The position numbers were made by a program, and so were the translations under genes. A stretch of DNA of 18,862 nucleotides. Origin: JBCBZH01 sp039815415 (GTDB lineage: Bacteria > Bacteroidota > Rhodothermia > Rhodothermales > Rubricoccaceae). The stretch covers positions 1 through 18,862 of the forward strand of contig JBCBZH010000053.1 in NCBI GenBank assembly GCA_039815415.1, written 5' to 3'. Below are positions 1 through 7,361 of this stretch, one piece after another (the stretch's first letter is position 1; each line of letters opens with the position of its first letter). The notes below the pieces were generated by a model that saw only the letters and a program-made list of their open reading frames with translations, ran no database searches and was not told the DNA's origin.

Positions 1-1
1 G

Positions 2-1051
2 ACGCCCGCAGCGGTGCTGAGTGCCATCGCCGCCGCCGCGCGCAGTGGCGTGCTGTTCAAGGGCGGTGTGACAGTGGAAGAAGCGTCTCAGATCCGGGTC
101 ATCGCCTTCGACAAAACCGGCACGCTGACCGCAGGTAAGACACGCCTGACCGACGTGGTCCCGCTGGCGCACGACGTGACAGAGCACGACCTGATCGGGC
201 TGGCGGCGGCAGCCCAGGCCCGAAGTGAGCACCACTTGGCACACGCCCTCCTTCGCGAAGCGGAGACCCGCCAGCTCGAGGTCGCGGAGGCCAGCCGGTT
301 TCTGGCTGTGCCCGGACGCGGGGTGGAGGCAACCGTGGGTGGGCGAGACCTTCGCATCGGCAACCCGGCACACTTCGAGCACCGCACAGTAATGGGTCTG
401 GAGGAGGCTCTCACGCACGTCGACGCGCTCCGAGAGAAAACGGCTGTGATTGTCACCGAAAGTGCCGAGCTGGCGAGTGGAGAGCGCGTGCTGGGTGTCA
501 TGGCCTTCGCAGACACCCTCCGCCCCGACGCACGCCGCATCGTGGCCCGACTGAAAGCCCTCGGCATCGAGCACGTCGCCATCCTCACAGGTGACGCCCA
601 GAGTGTGGGAGAAGCTGTCGGCGTGGAGGTCGGCGCCGACGCGGTCTACGCCGAGCTGCTACCGGAGCAAAAGGTGGAGGTGATTCGCCAGCTCGAGGCT
701 GACTACGGAGCCGTCGCCATGATCGGCGATGGAGTGAACGACGCGCCTGCGCTCGCAACCGCAACACTGGGCATTGCCATGGGCGGTGCAGGTACCGACG
801 TGGCTCTAGAGACCGCCGACGTGGTCCTCATGGCCGACGACCTGAACACACTCCCGTTCGCACTTCGCCTGAGCCAGCGAACACGCCGAACGCTGGCCGC
901 CAACCTCGCCATCTCATTCGGCATGATCGCCGTGATGATCGCCTCCATCCTGACCGTTGGCTTGCCGCTTCCGCTTGCGGTGGTCGGACACGAAGGGAGC
1001 ACGGTGGTGGTGTCCCTGAACGGCCTGCGGCTGCTCGGCGCCCGCAACTAA
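2..1051 (+). CDS. P1B-4-type heavy-metal translocating ATPase, C-terminal half (5' end outside window)
   Basis: This is the C-terminal part of a P1B-type ATPase, an inner-membrane pump that exports transition-metal ions using ATP. The frame is open to the left edge and 349 residues are visible, about half the usual length. The order is the end of the M6 loop (TPAAVLSA), the phosphorylation motif DKTGTLT with its Asp at visible residue 37, LTGD, the hinge GDGVND from about residue 242, and two final membrane helices. The last helix contains HEGST...LNGLRLL from about residue 330. In established knowledge this HEG-S-T signature in M8 marks the P1B-4 group (CzcP/CoaT/PfeT-like; Co, Zn or Fe(II)) rather than ZntA or CopA. 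The diagnostic SPC motif and any metal-binding N-terminus lie upstream, so the metal is inferred. Its TAA overlaps the stop of the convergent antiporter gene. Confidence 0.93.
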   Translation, partial: TPAAVLSAIAAAARSGVLFKGGVTVEEASQIRVIAFDKTGTLTAGKTRLTDVVPLAHDVTEHDLIGLAAAAQARSEHHLAHALLREAETRQLEVAEASRFLAVPGRGVEATVGGRDLRIGNPAHFEHRTVMGLEEALTHVDALREKTAVIVTESAELASGERVLGVMAFADTLRPDARRIVARLKALGIEHVAILTGDAQSVGEAVGVEVGADAVYAELLPEQKVEVIRQLEADYGAVAMIGDGVNDAPALATATLGIAMGGAGTDVALETADVVLMADDLNTLPFALRLSQRTRRTLAANLAISFGMIAVMIASILTVGLPLPLAVVGHEGSTVVVSLNGLRLLGARN

Positions 1052-3066
1052 TCGACGATCTCTTCCCGATCCTCGGGCGTGCGGAACAGGTCCGCGCTCT
1101 CGGCGAAGTCGGTAGCGGTGCCCACCAGCACGAGGCGGTCGCCGGGCTGCGGACGGAAGTCGCCTGCCGGGCTGCCTACGGTCTTGCCATCCCGCCGAAC
1201 GGCCAGAACGGTAAGGCGGTAGGTCTGGCGGAGTGCCAGCTCGGCGAGGGTGCGCCCCGCCGCTGGAGCCCCCTCGCGGACAGCTACCGCGCGCGTGTGG
1301 AGGCCTTCTTCGTCCAGGCCCTCGAGCACCATCAAGTGCGCCTCCTGGATGCTGCCTCGCAGCACGCGGTAGTCCTCGGCACGGAGGGCTGCGATCTGGC
1401 GGTCCACCTCAGCGGGCGGCACGAAGTAAGCCCCCAACACATGCGAGAACAGCCGCACGGTCGTCTCTAGCTCCTCCGGCACCACCACGTCGGCGCCGAG
1501 TTGGTGGAGCCTCTCCACATCGGTGAAGAAGCGCGTCCGGGCGATGACCTGAAGCGTGGGGTTGAGGTGCCGGGCCAGGTGGACGATGCGAGGCGATGCA
1601 TTCGGATCCGAGATGGCGATGACGCACAGCTTGGCGTACTTCAGGCCTGCCGCCTCGAGCGTGTGCTGCTGCGTGGCGTCGCCATAGATGGCAGGCAGGC
1701 CCTCGGCCTTCAGCTCGTCCATCGACGCCGGGTTCAGCTCGATCACCACGAACGGGATGCCCGTGTCCCGCATGGCGCGAACGAGGTGCCGCCCCGCCGG
1801 GCCGTAGCCGACGACGATGGTGTGATCCTCCAACGAGCTGGTGGATTCTCCAGCGTCCTCGGGTTGGGTGCCCTTCCCACCTAAGCGTACCGCCAGCGCG
1901 CTGCCGAAGCGCGGCCCGGCGTCGATCTTGAACGGCGTCGCCATCATGAGCAGCACGGTCACAGCGATGAAGAGCTGCGCGCCCTCGTCGCCAAGGCCCA
2001 TCGGGGAGAGCCCGGCCGCCCGACCGGCGCGCTCCAGCACGAACGAGAACTCGCCGATCTGCGCCAGCGTCAGGCCGGTGGCCGCTGCGATGCGCAGCGG
2101 GAAGCCGAGCGCCAGCACGCTCGCGCTGGCGATGGCAAACTTGAGAACAATCACCACCGCCGCCGCCGCCACCACGAGCAGCGGGTTCTCGATCAAGAAC
2201 CGGAGGTCCAGAAGCATCCCGACCGACACGAAGAACACGGCGTTGAAGACCGTCCGCAGCGGGAGCACCTCGGAGAGCGCGTGGCCGCTGTATGGGCTTT
2301 CGCTTACCACCAGCCCGGCCAGAAAAGCCCCCAATGCGAGGCTCACGCCCATCACGCTCGACCCTGCAGCGGTCCCGAAGCAGATGGCGACAACGGAGAG
2401 CAGAAACAGCTCCTGCCGCCGTGTCCGGGCCACGCGCTCCAGCAACTTCGGTACGGCCCGCCGCGCCAGCACCACGACGGCGGCGATCAGAAGCACGGCC
2501 TTACCGAGCACCAGCATGAGGTCCCCCAGCGTGCCGCCGCCGCTGCCCAGCATGGGCACGATGAGCACCATCGCCACGATGGCAAGGTCCTGGAAGATGA
2601 GGATCGCCAGCGCGAGTTGGCCCGTCGGGCTGCCGGTCTCATTGCGCTCGGCGAGAAGCCCGAGGACGATGGCTGTGGTCGAGAGGGCTACGAGACAGCC
2701 GGTGTAGACACCCTCCTGCCACGAGATGCCCGCCGCCACCAGCCCCCCCGTCACAGCGGCAATGGTGACTCCCACCTGAAGCCCTCCGCCGATGGCGATG
2801 GCGCGCCGGATCTTCGACAGCTTCTCCAGCGAGAACTCGATGCCGATGGTGAACAGCAGCAGAATCACACCGACCTCCGCCAGCACATCCACGAGCGCCT
2901 GGTCCCGAACGATGCCGAGCGCATTCGGCCCAATGGCGACGCCTGCGAGCAGGAACCCCACGATGGGTACCAGCCGGAGCCTGTAGGAGAGGTAGGCGAT
3001 CGCCACACTCACCACAAGCAAGGCGGCAATCTCGTTCAGCTGCGGGAGGACGGCGGCGAGGGGCAT
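1048..3066 (-). CDS. CPA2-family monovalent cation:proton antiporter with TrkA/RCK domains (KefB/YbaL-like)
   Basis: Inner-membrane K+(Na+)/H+ antiporter of 672 residues. I chose the ATG at 3066 (MPLAAVLPQLNEIA). The reading frame extends 24 codons further up, but that stretch is charged and overlaps a repeat. Residues 10-400 form the Na/H-exchanger-type membrane domain of about 12 helices, with the family motif FQDLAIV around 158-164, whose Asp is the ion-binding candidate. Residues from about 415 form an RCK_N/TrkA Rossmann domain: VVGYGPAGR, an acidic residue ending strand 2 (VIELN), and YGDAT. Residues from about 590 resemble TrkA_C, ending in a PQPGDRLVLVG-like segment. The nucleotide-binding domain implies gating by NAD(H) or another nucleotide. 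The exact ion is not readable. Its TAG overlaps the TAA of the convergent ATPase by four bases, leaving no terminator between them. Confidence 0.9.
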   Translation of the reverse strand: MPLAAVLPQLNEIAALLVVSVAIAYLSYRLRLVPIVGFLLAGVAIGPNALGIVRDQALVDVLAEVGVILLLFTIGIEFSLEKLSKIRRAIAIGGGLQVGVTIAAVTGGLVAAGISWQEGVYTGCLVALSTTAIVLGLLAERNETGSPTGQLALAILIFQDLAIVAMVLIVPMLGSGGGTLGDLMLVLGKAVLLIAAVVVLARRAVPKLLERVARTRRQELFLLSVVAICFGTAAGSSVMGVSLALGAFLAGLVVSESPYSGHALSEVLPLRTVFNAVFFVSVGMLLDLRFLIENPLLVVAAAAVVIVLKFAIASASVLALGFPLRIAAATGLTLAQIGEFSFVLERAGRAAGLSPMGLGDEGAQLFIAVTVLLMMATPFKIDAGPRFGSALAVRLGGKGTQPEDAGESTSSLEDHTIVVGYGPAGRHLVRAMRDTGIPFVVIELNPASMDELKAEGLPAIYGDATQQHTLEAAGLKYAKLCVIAISDPNASPRIVHLARHLNPTLQVIARTRFFTDVERLHQLGADVVVPEELETTVRLFSHVLGAYFVPPAEVDRQIAALRAEDYRVLRGSIQEAHLMVLEGLDEEGLHTRAVAVREGAPAAGRTLAELALRQTYRLTVLAVRRDGKTVGSPAGDFRPQPGDRLVLVGTATDFAESADLFRTPEDREEIVD

Positions 3067-3097
3067 CCTGCAAGCTAGCGGAGGAAAGAGACCGGAA

Positions 3098-3160
3098 TCG
3101 CCAGCTCGAGTGGGCAATCGCCAGTGGCAGAGACGCAACCGCCGCGCCTCGAACTGGCGA
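3098..3160. repeat. Imperfect inverted pair of the CGCCAGCTCGAG motif
   Basis: TCGCCAGCTCGAG at 3098-3110 faces CTCGAACTGGCGA at 3148-3160, with one mismatch between the 13-bp arms. It lies between the stop of the minus-strand gene ending at 3166 and the ATG at 3066. An extra half-copy (ATCGCCAG) sits at 3118-3125. Read on the minus strand, the element starts just past the stop codon of the upstream gene. That position fits a weak transcript-end hairpin, but there is no T-run. Confidence 0.7.
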
Positions 3161-3163
3161 ATC

Positions 3164-3191
3164 GTCTACCGTCCTCCGTCTACCGTCCTCC
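3164..3191. repeat. 14-bp perfect tandem duplication at the 3' end of a gene
   Basis: GTCTACCGTCCTCC is present twice, head to tail, at 3164-3177 and 3178-3191. On the minus strand it is the last part of the small unknown gene. One unit encodes the final residues and the other supplies its TAG stop. The motif inverted pair at 3098-3160 follows directly. Confidence 0.85.
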
Positions 3192-3579
3192 GGACGCGCT
3201 GGCGGACGGGCTCCACCAGCGTCGCGGGCGGAATGTGGACCGACTCGCCGCCCTCAATCGGCGTGGCGTTGGGTGCCCCCTGAGCGAGCAGACGGGCCGT
3301 CTTTGCGCGCACCTTCCGGTAGCGGACCTCCCCGTAGCGAAACACATTCCCGTACGGCACCAGCACGAAGGCCACCTGTGCCTTGCGAGAGGGCGCAGGC
3401 TCGACGTGGATGCCGCAGCGCGCCAATGCCTCTTCGGCACTCAGGCCCTCCGTCAGCGCCAGCGAGATCGCCAGCTCGCGGGGCACCTCCCACGGGTCCA
3501 CACCGTCGGGGAACGCGCGCTCCAGCGCCCGGTCGATGGCCTGGCGGACAATCGCAGGATGGAGAGGAATCTCGGACAC
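3166..3579 (-). CDS. Small protein of unknown function (137 aa)
   Basis: I do not recognise this family. The frame opens with GTG at 3579 (MSEIPLHPAIVRQAIDRAL). No good ribosome-binding site is visible, and a later start cannot be excluded. The N-terminal 50 residues look helical and acidic (DGVDPWEVPRELAISLALTEGLSAEEAL). Residues 58-95 look like beta strands (AQVAFVLVPYGNVFRYGEVRYRKVRAKTARLL). No signal peptide, membrane helix or catalytic motif is visible. The extreme C-terminus (TVDGGR) is encoded by the 14-bp tandem repeat, so the original end may have been lost. It lies about 100 bp upstream of the antiporter gene on the same strand, with repeats between. Codon use looks native, so I treat it as a real gene. 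Confidence 0.6.
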   Translation of the reverse strand: MSEIPLHPAIVRQAIDRALERAFPDGVDPWEVPRELAISLALTEGLSAEEALARCGIHVEPAPSRKAQVAFVLVPYGNVFRYGEVRYRKVRAKTARLLAQGAPNATPIEGGESVHIPPATLVEPVRQRVRRTVDGGR

Positions 3580-3709
3580 GAGCGGACGAGAGGGGGACGA
3601 TGTCGTTAGCCAGGAAGTGTACCGAGTCGGTTCGCGCGGAAGGCGGGATTTGCTGCGAACCCGCTCCCCTCGCCCAATCGCCCATCCTTGCGTGACGCTC
3701 TGCTCGGTA

Positions 3710-3742
3710 GAGATCCTTCGACTCCGCTACGCTCAGGATGAC
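3710..3742. repeat. Dispersed repeat, GAGATCCTTCG...GCTCAGGATGAC family
   Basis: The ends GAGATCCT and CAGGATGAC match those of the repeat copies at 6085-6111 and 6139-6186, while the middle differs (TTCGACTCCGCTACG here). ATCCT and AGGAT can pair as a short stem. From memory, sequences of this form recur as dispersed intergenic repeats in many Bacteroidota and other genomes. I could not check that here. Confidence 0.6.
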
Positions 3743-3812
3743 GGGACGTAAGGATCACGTCAATCGCGTAGCGCTGTAGCGTTGCTCAACTGAATCCGTA
3801 GGGGGGTCCTCC

Positions 3813-3832
3813 TCGCCAGCTCGAGCTGGCGA
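3813..3832. repeat. Perfect 20-bp palindrome, the fullest copy of the iterated motif
   Basis: TCGCCAGCTCGAGCTGGCGA is identical to its own reverse complement. It sits 41 bp upstream of the recG ATG, where it could be a hairpin in the leader, an operator-like site or simply a resident copy of the genome-wide motif. It is the reference form for the half-sites seen elsewhere in the window. Confidence 0.9.
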
Positions 3833-3873
3833 CTGACACACCGCTGATCCCGACCGCGCATAGCTTCCCGCGT

Positions 3874-5994
3874 ATGCCCGAGACCGACCCTGACTCCACC
3901 ATCCTCGACGCCGACATCGAGACGCTGCCCGGCATCAGCGAGCGCCGCGCGATTCCGCTCCGCAAGGCAGGCGTGGAGACCCTCCGCGACCTGTTCCGCA
4001 CCTACCCACGCCGCTACCTCGACCGGAGCACCATCACGCCGATTCGCCAGCTCGTCGAGGGTGCGGGGGCCGTCACGGTTGTGGGCACCATCACCAGCAC
4101 AAACACGATCCCCGGAAAGGGCCGGATGCGATTCGAGGTGCGGCTGACCGATAGCTCGGGCGGGACTCTCAAGGGCGTCTGGTTCCGCGGCGCGCAGTGG
4201 ATCGGGCGCAACTTCAAAAAGGGCGACCGCGTGGCGTTCCACGGCAAGGCCGAGAAATACGGCTCCACCTTCTCCATCGCCCACCCGGACTTCGACAAGC
4301 TCGACGATTCCGCCGCCGCGCTCGACACCGGCCGCATCATCCCGCTCTACCCCGGCGGCGCGGCCCTCGAGAAGGTCGGGCTGACGAGCCGGTCGTTCCG
4401 CAAGCTGATCTACGGACTGTTCCGTGACCACGGGCTGGCGCTCCCCGAGGTGCTTCCGGAGTCGGTCCGCGCCCAGCACGACCTGATGGACGGCAACGTG
4501 GCGCTCCGAGCCATCCACTTTCCGAAGTCCATCGCGGAGCGCGCGCGGGCCGAGCGGCGCCTCAAGTTCGAGGAGTTCTTCTTCCTCCAACTCCTCCTGG
4601 CGCTCACGAAGGGCCGCCAGAGCCGCCAGCCCGGCCCTCAGCTCGACGGCCTCGGGCCACTCACGCGGCAGTTTCTGGATGAGGTGCTGCCCTTCGAGCT
4701 GACGGGCGCCCAACAGCGCGCACTCGACGAGATCGCCGCTGATACCGCCTCGGGAAACCAGATGAGCCGCCTCGTGCAGGGCGACGTGGGCTCGGGCAAG
4801 ACCGTCGTGGGCGTGGCCGCCATGCTGATGGCCGTCGATGCAGGCTACCAGGCCGCCTTCATGGCGCCGACGGAGATCCTGACCGAGCAGCACTACGCCA
4901 ACATCCGGCGCTTCCTCGAGCCGCTCGGCGTGGAGGTCCGGCTGCTGATCGGCGGCCAGCGCAAGGTGCTCCGCGGCGAGATCCTGGAGGACCTGAAGGA
5001 GGGCCGCGCGCAGGTGGCGGTCGGGACGCACGCGCTGATCGAGGACACGGTCGAGTTCCAGAGCTTCGGGCTGGCGGTCGTCGACGAGCAGCACCGCTTT
5101 GGCGTCATGCAGCGGGCCAAGATGATGCGCAAGGGCCAGCGCCCACACACGCTCATGATGACCGCCACGCCCATCCCGCGCTCGCTCGCGATGACCGTCT
5201 ACGGCGACCTCGACGTGTCAGTGATGGACGAGCTGCCCGCCGGGCGCAAGCCCATCGACACGCGCGTCTACTCCGAGAAGCGGCGCGAGGAGATGCTGGA
5301 GTTCGTCAAGGGCCAGCTCCGCGAGGGCCGACAGGCGTACGTCGTCTATCCGCTCGTGGAGGAGTCCGAGAGCGAGACGATGGCGGACATCAAGGATGCC
5401 GAGAACGGTGCGGCCGAGCTGGCGGAGGCGCTGCGGCCCTACCGCGTCGAGCTGGTGCACGGGCGGATGCTGGCCTATGAGAAGGAGGAGGCGATGGAGC
5501 GCTTCAAGGACCGCGAGGCCGACGTGCTGGTGGCGACGACCGTGATTGAGGTCGGCGTGGATGTGCCCAACGCGACGGTCATGGTGATCGAGCACGCCGA
5601 GCGCTTCGGGCTGAGCCAGCTCCACCAGCTCCGGGGCCGCGTTGGGCGGGGCGCCGAGCAGTCTTACTGCTTCCTGATGGCCTCCTACAAGCGCACCGCC
5701 GATGCCATCGAGCGCCTGGAGACGATGGAACGCACCACGGACGGCTTCGAGATCTCGGAGGTGGACCTCAAGCTGCGCGGCGCGGGCGACTTCTTCGGCA
5801 CCCGCCAGTCGGGCCTGCCGGACCTCAAGATCGGCGACGTGGTGCGCGACCAGGAGATTCTCGCCGAAGCCCGCGAGGCCGCCTTCGCGCTGGCGGAAGC
5901 GGACCCGGAGCTTCGCCAGCCCGAACACGCCGCCATGCGCGCCCACTTCGCGCGGACAGCGCCACGCTCGCTGGGTTTTGCGCGCGTGGGCTAA
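3874..5994 (+). CDS. recG: ATP-dependent DNA helicase RecG
   Basis: RecG is a superfamily 2 helicase that regresses stalled forks and processes branched DNA during recombination and repair. The 706-residue length is normal for the family. The N-terminal wedge/OB region runs to about residue 250 (LPGISERRAIPLRKAGVETL; YPRRYLDRS). The motor follows: Walker A GDVGSGKT at 303-310, motif Ia MAPTEILTEQH, DEQH at 404-407, motif III MTATPIPRSLAMT, and the C-lobe with VATTVIEVGVDVPNA and the Q-x-x-G-R-x-G-R helicase motif LHQLRGRVGRG. It closes with a RecG wedge-type tail (TTDGFEISEVDLKLRGAGDFFGTRQSG). ATG at 3874 gives the expected N-terminus. The gene stands alone on the plus strand, and an inverted motif pair starts at the base right after its TAA. 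All key residues are intact. Confidence 0.97.
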   Translation: MPETDPDSTILDADIETLPGISERRAIPLRKAGVETLRDLFRTYPRRYLDRSTITPIRQLVEGAGAVTVVGTITSTNTIPGKGRMRFEVRLTDSSGGTLKGVWFRGAQWIGRNFKKGDRVAFHGKAEKYGSTFSIAHPDFDKLDDSAAALDTGRIIPLYPGGAALEKVGLTSRSFRKLIYGLFRDHGLALPEVLPESVRAQHDLMDGNVALRAIHFPKSIAERARAERRLKFEEFFFLQLLLALTKGRQSRQPGPQLDGLGPLTRQFLDEVLPFELTGAQQRALDEIAADTASGNQMSRLVQGDVGSGKTVVGVAAMLMAVDAGYQAAFMAPTEILTEQHYANIRRFLEPLGVEVRLLIGGQRKVLRGEILEDLKEGRAQVAVGTHALIEDTVEFQSFGLAVVDEQHRFGVMQRAKMMRKGQRPHTLMMTATPIPRSLAMTVYGDLDVSVMDELPAGRKPIDTRVYSEKRREEMLEFVKGQLREGRQAYVVYPLVEESESETMADIKDAENGAAELAEALRPYRVELVHGRMLAYEKEEAMERFKDREADVLVATTVIEVGVDVPNATVMVIEHAERFGLSQLHQLRGRVGRGAEQSYCFLMASYKRTADAIERLETMERTTDGFEISEVDLKLRGAGDFFGTRQSGLPDLKIGDVVRDQEILAEAREAAFALAEADPELRQPEHAAMRAHFARTAPRSLGFARVG

Positions 5995-6027
5995 TCGCCA
6001 GCTCGTTGCTGCGCCTCGAGCTGACGC
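5995..6027 (+). repeat. Inverted motif pair immediately after the recG stop (terminator candidate)
   Basis: TCGCCAGCTCG at 5995-6005 faces CGAGCTGACGC at 6017-6027 across an 11-nt loop. Seven base pairs next to the loop (CAGCTCG/CGAGCTG) are perfect, then one mismatch and two more pairs. It begins one base after the recG TAA. There is no T-run, so any termination would be atypical or Rho-assisted. Confidence 0.6.
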
Positions 6028-6084
6028 CCCCGGTATCCTCGTCAGCCTCCGTCCGCTTCAACACCGCTCACCCCTTCAATCGTT

Positions 6085-6111
6085 GTCATTCCGAACTTGA
6101 TTCGGAATCTC
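6085..6111. repeat. Dispersed hairpin repeat, copy A (inverted relative to copy B)
   Basis: GTCATTCCGAACTTGATTCGGAATCTC. ATTCCGAA at 6088-6095 and TTCGGAAT at 6101-6108 form a perfect 8-bp stem with a 5-nt CTTGA loop. Read in reverse complement it matches copy B at 6139-6186: GAGAT start, AATCAAGTT middle, ATGAC end. The two copies point at each other across 27 bp. Confidence 0.8.
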
Positions 6112-6138
6112 CGTTGAGCGGAACGCCGTGCCTCGAAT

Positions 6139-6186
6139 GAGATCCTGAATCAAGTTGGCTGGCGCCGTCCTTCGGGTCAGGATGAC
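6139..6186. repeat. Dispersed hairpin repeat, copy B, apparently interrupted
   Basis: It starts GAGATCCTGAATCAAGTT and ends TCAGGATGAC, the same ends as the copies at 6085-6111 and 3710-3742. About 20 extra bases (GGCTGGCGCCGTCCTTCGGG, 6157-6176) lie between the halves. They could be an insertion or natural loop variation. TCCTGA and TCAGGA can still pair. It lies 35 bp upstream of the GIY-YIG gene start. Confidence 0.7.
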
Positions 6187-6221
6187 AATCCATGAGAGGC
6201 TTACGGTCTTTGTAAGGAAAG

Positions 6222-6527
6222 ATGGGATGGAAGCCGCACACGTGCTACGTCTACATCCTGTCGAACGCAGGCCGGTCGGTGCTCTACATCGGGATGACGA
6301 ACGACATCCATCGACGGATGCATGAGCACAAGGAGAGCTCTGTTGAGGGATTCGCGAAGCCGTACCGCGTCAGCCACATTCTCTGGTTTGAGGCCTTCAA
6401 CGACATGAACGATGCCATCACACGCGAGAAGCAGCTCAAGAACTGGCGCCGTGACTGGAAGTGGGCTCTGATCTGTGAGACCAACCCAGAACTGTGCGAT
6501 CTCACGTCTGAGTTGATTCAGCCGTAG
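6222..6527 (+). CDS. GIY-YIG nuclease superfamily protein (COG2827/YhbQ-like, 101 aa)
   Basis: Single-domain GIY-YIG protein of typical size for the small YhbQ-like family, whose cellular role is poorly defined. The first strand carries CYVYIL at residues 8-13 and the second LYIGMT at 21-26, forming the GIY-YIG pair. The conserved helix DIHRRMHEHK follows, then the catalytic Glu in TREKQLKNWRR (E69). All catalytic-type residues are present. ATG at 6222 is preceded by AAGGAAA only one or two bases away, an unusually tight ribosome-binding spacing, but no better in-frame start exists. The base composition is lower in GC than recG, which could indicate transfer. Two facing repeat copies (6085-6186) lie just upstream and a palindrome lies just downstream, so this may be a mobile or repeat-associated cassette. 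Confidence 0.88.
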   Translation: MGWKPHTCYVYILSNAGRSVLYIGMTNDIHRRMHEHKESSVEGFAKPYRVSHILWFEAFNDMNDAITREKQLKNWRRDWKWALICETNPELCDLTSELIQP

Positions 6528-6532
6528 GCTCT

Positions 6533-6564
6533 CACCAGCTCGTTGGCGCCAGCTCGAGCTGGCG
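6533..6564. terminator. Palindrome between convergent genes (possible bidirectional terminator)
   Basis: CGCCAGCTCGAGCTGGCG at 6547-6564 is an exact 18-bp palindrome. It is preceded by another half-copy, CACCAGCTCG, at 6533-6542. It fills the 39-bp gap between the convergent GIY-YIG and DUF5694 genes and ends 3 bp before the latter's stop. The position fits a shared terminator, although there is no T-run on either strand. Otherwise it is one more copy of the iterated motif. Confidence 0.6.
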
Positions 6565-6566
6565 TC

Positions 6567-7361
6567 TCAGAGCACGTCGGTCGCCTCCACCAGCTCCATC
6601 CAGTCCGCGGACTCGATCAGCTCGCGGAGGGTGTAGGCGTGCCCGGCACCGAAGATCACGAGGATGCGGTCTCCGGGCTTGGCGGCAGCCGCGAGGTTGG
6701 AGAAAATGCGGATGTTGCGGTCGTACCACGCGCTCAGCACGTCCGCGCCCACGTAGGTGTCGCCGCCGCCCACCGCCGCGATGCGGAGGTACGGCGTGTG
6801 GCTCTCATCCACCTCGTCCGGCTGGTTCATGGCGCGCAGGATGTCGCGGAGCGTCTGGGTGCTGTCTCGGGCATTCTCCTCGTCTTCCATTCGGGCACGC
6901 GTCTCCACGAACCACGTCATAAACGCCGGATCCTTCTCCTGCGCGTACTCCAGCACGGGCTCAAACGGAAACGATCCGCGATGGTCGATGGCAAGAAGTC
7001 CGTCATGGCCGAACCGATCCGCGAGGCGGAATCCGAGCTGCTGATCCTCGCTGTCATGAAGCGCGTGCGTGCCGGCACGATAGGCGGCATACAGACTGTC
7101 GTAGCGCGCGGCTCGAGCTGGCGTCCGCTCGATGGCGATGGCCGTCGGCTCGAAGGCTGCCAGCGCGTCCACCACCTCTGTGATCTGGGCCTGCATCTCC
7201 GGCGTCATCATGTCGCGCCCCTCCGTCTTGACGATGTCCAGGTTGGGATTGTCGAAGTGGAAGGTGCCCACCACCATCACCTGAACGGGCTCAGGCGTCT
7301 CGTCGGGCTGCGCGGAGGCGACAGGAGCAAGGAGACAAACGAGGAGGGCAAGAACGCGCAT
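6567..7361 (-). CDS. Secreted DUF5694 / TraB-TIKI-like protein (264 aa)
   Basis: I chose ATG at 7361 because it opens directly onto a signal peptide (MRVLALLVCLLAPVASA, likely cleaved before QPDE). The frame runs 68 codons further upstream but that stretch has no signal character. The mature part begins VMVVGTFHFDNPNLDIVK, the pattern I associate with DUF5694. The G-T-x-H start, the early IAIERTPA and the late FGAGHAYTLREL resemble the G-x-x-H...E...G-x-x-H layout of TraB/TIKI/EreA-like proteins, some of which are metal-dependent hydrolases. The molecular function is not known to me. It should act in the periplasm or at the cell surface. It is convergent with the GIY-YIG gene and divergent from the S41 peptidase gene. 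Confidence 0.75.
   Translation of the reverse strand: MRVLALLVCLLAPVASAQPDETPEPVQVMVVGTFHFDNPNLDIVKTEGRDMMTPEMQAQITEVVDALAAFEPTAIAIERTPARAARYDSLYAAYRAGTHALHDSEDQQLGFRLADRFGHDGLLAIDHRGSFPFEPVLEYAQEKDPAFMTWFVETRARMEDEENARDSTQTLRDILRAMNQPDEVDESHTPYLRIAAVGGGDTYVGADVLSAWYDRNIRIFSNLAAAAKPGDRILVIFGAGHAYTLRELIESADWMELVEATDVL

Larger units (their letters stand above)
3580..3873. other. Intergenic region between divergent genes (unknown protein and recG)
   Basis: Promoters for both divergent genes should lie in these 294 bp, but I see no convincing -35/-10 or -33/-7 pair. It holds the dispersed repeat at 3710-3742 and the perfect 20-bp palindrome at 3813-3832. The rest is unremarkable and contains no believable small gene. 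Confidence 0.6.

Noticed and set aside
3760..5148. 462-codon minus-strand frame opposite recG
   Set aside because: Shadow of recG; low-complexity AEL/RD-rich translation, and recG motifs on the plus strand are decisive.
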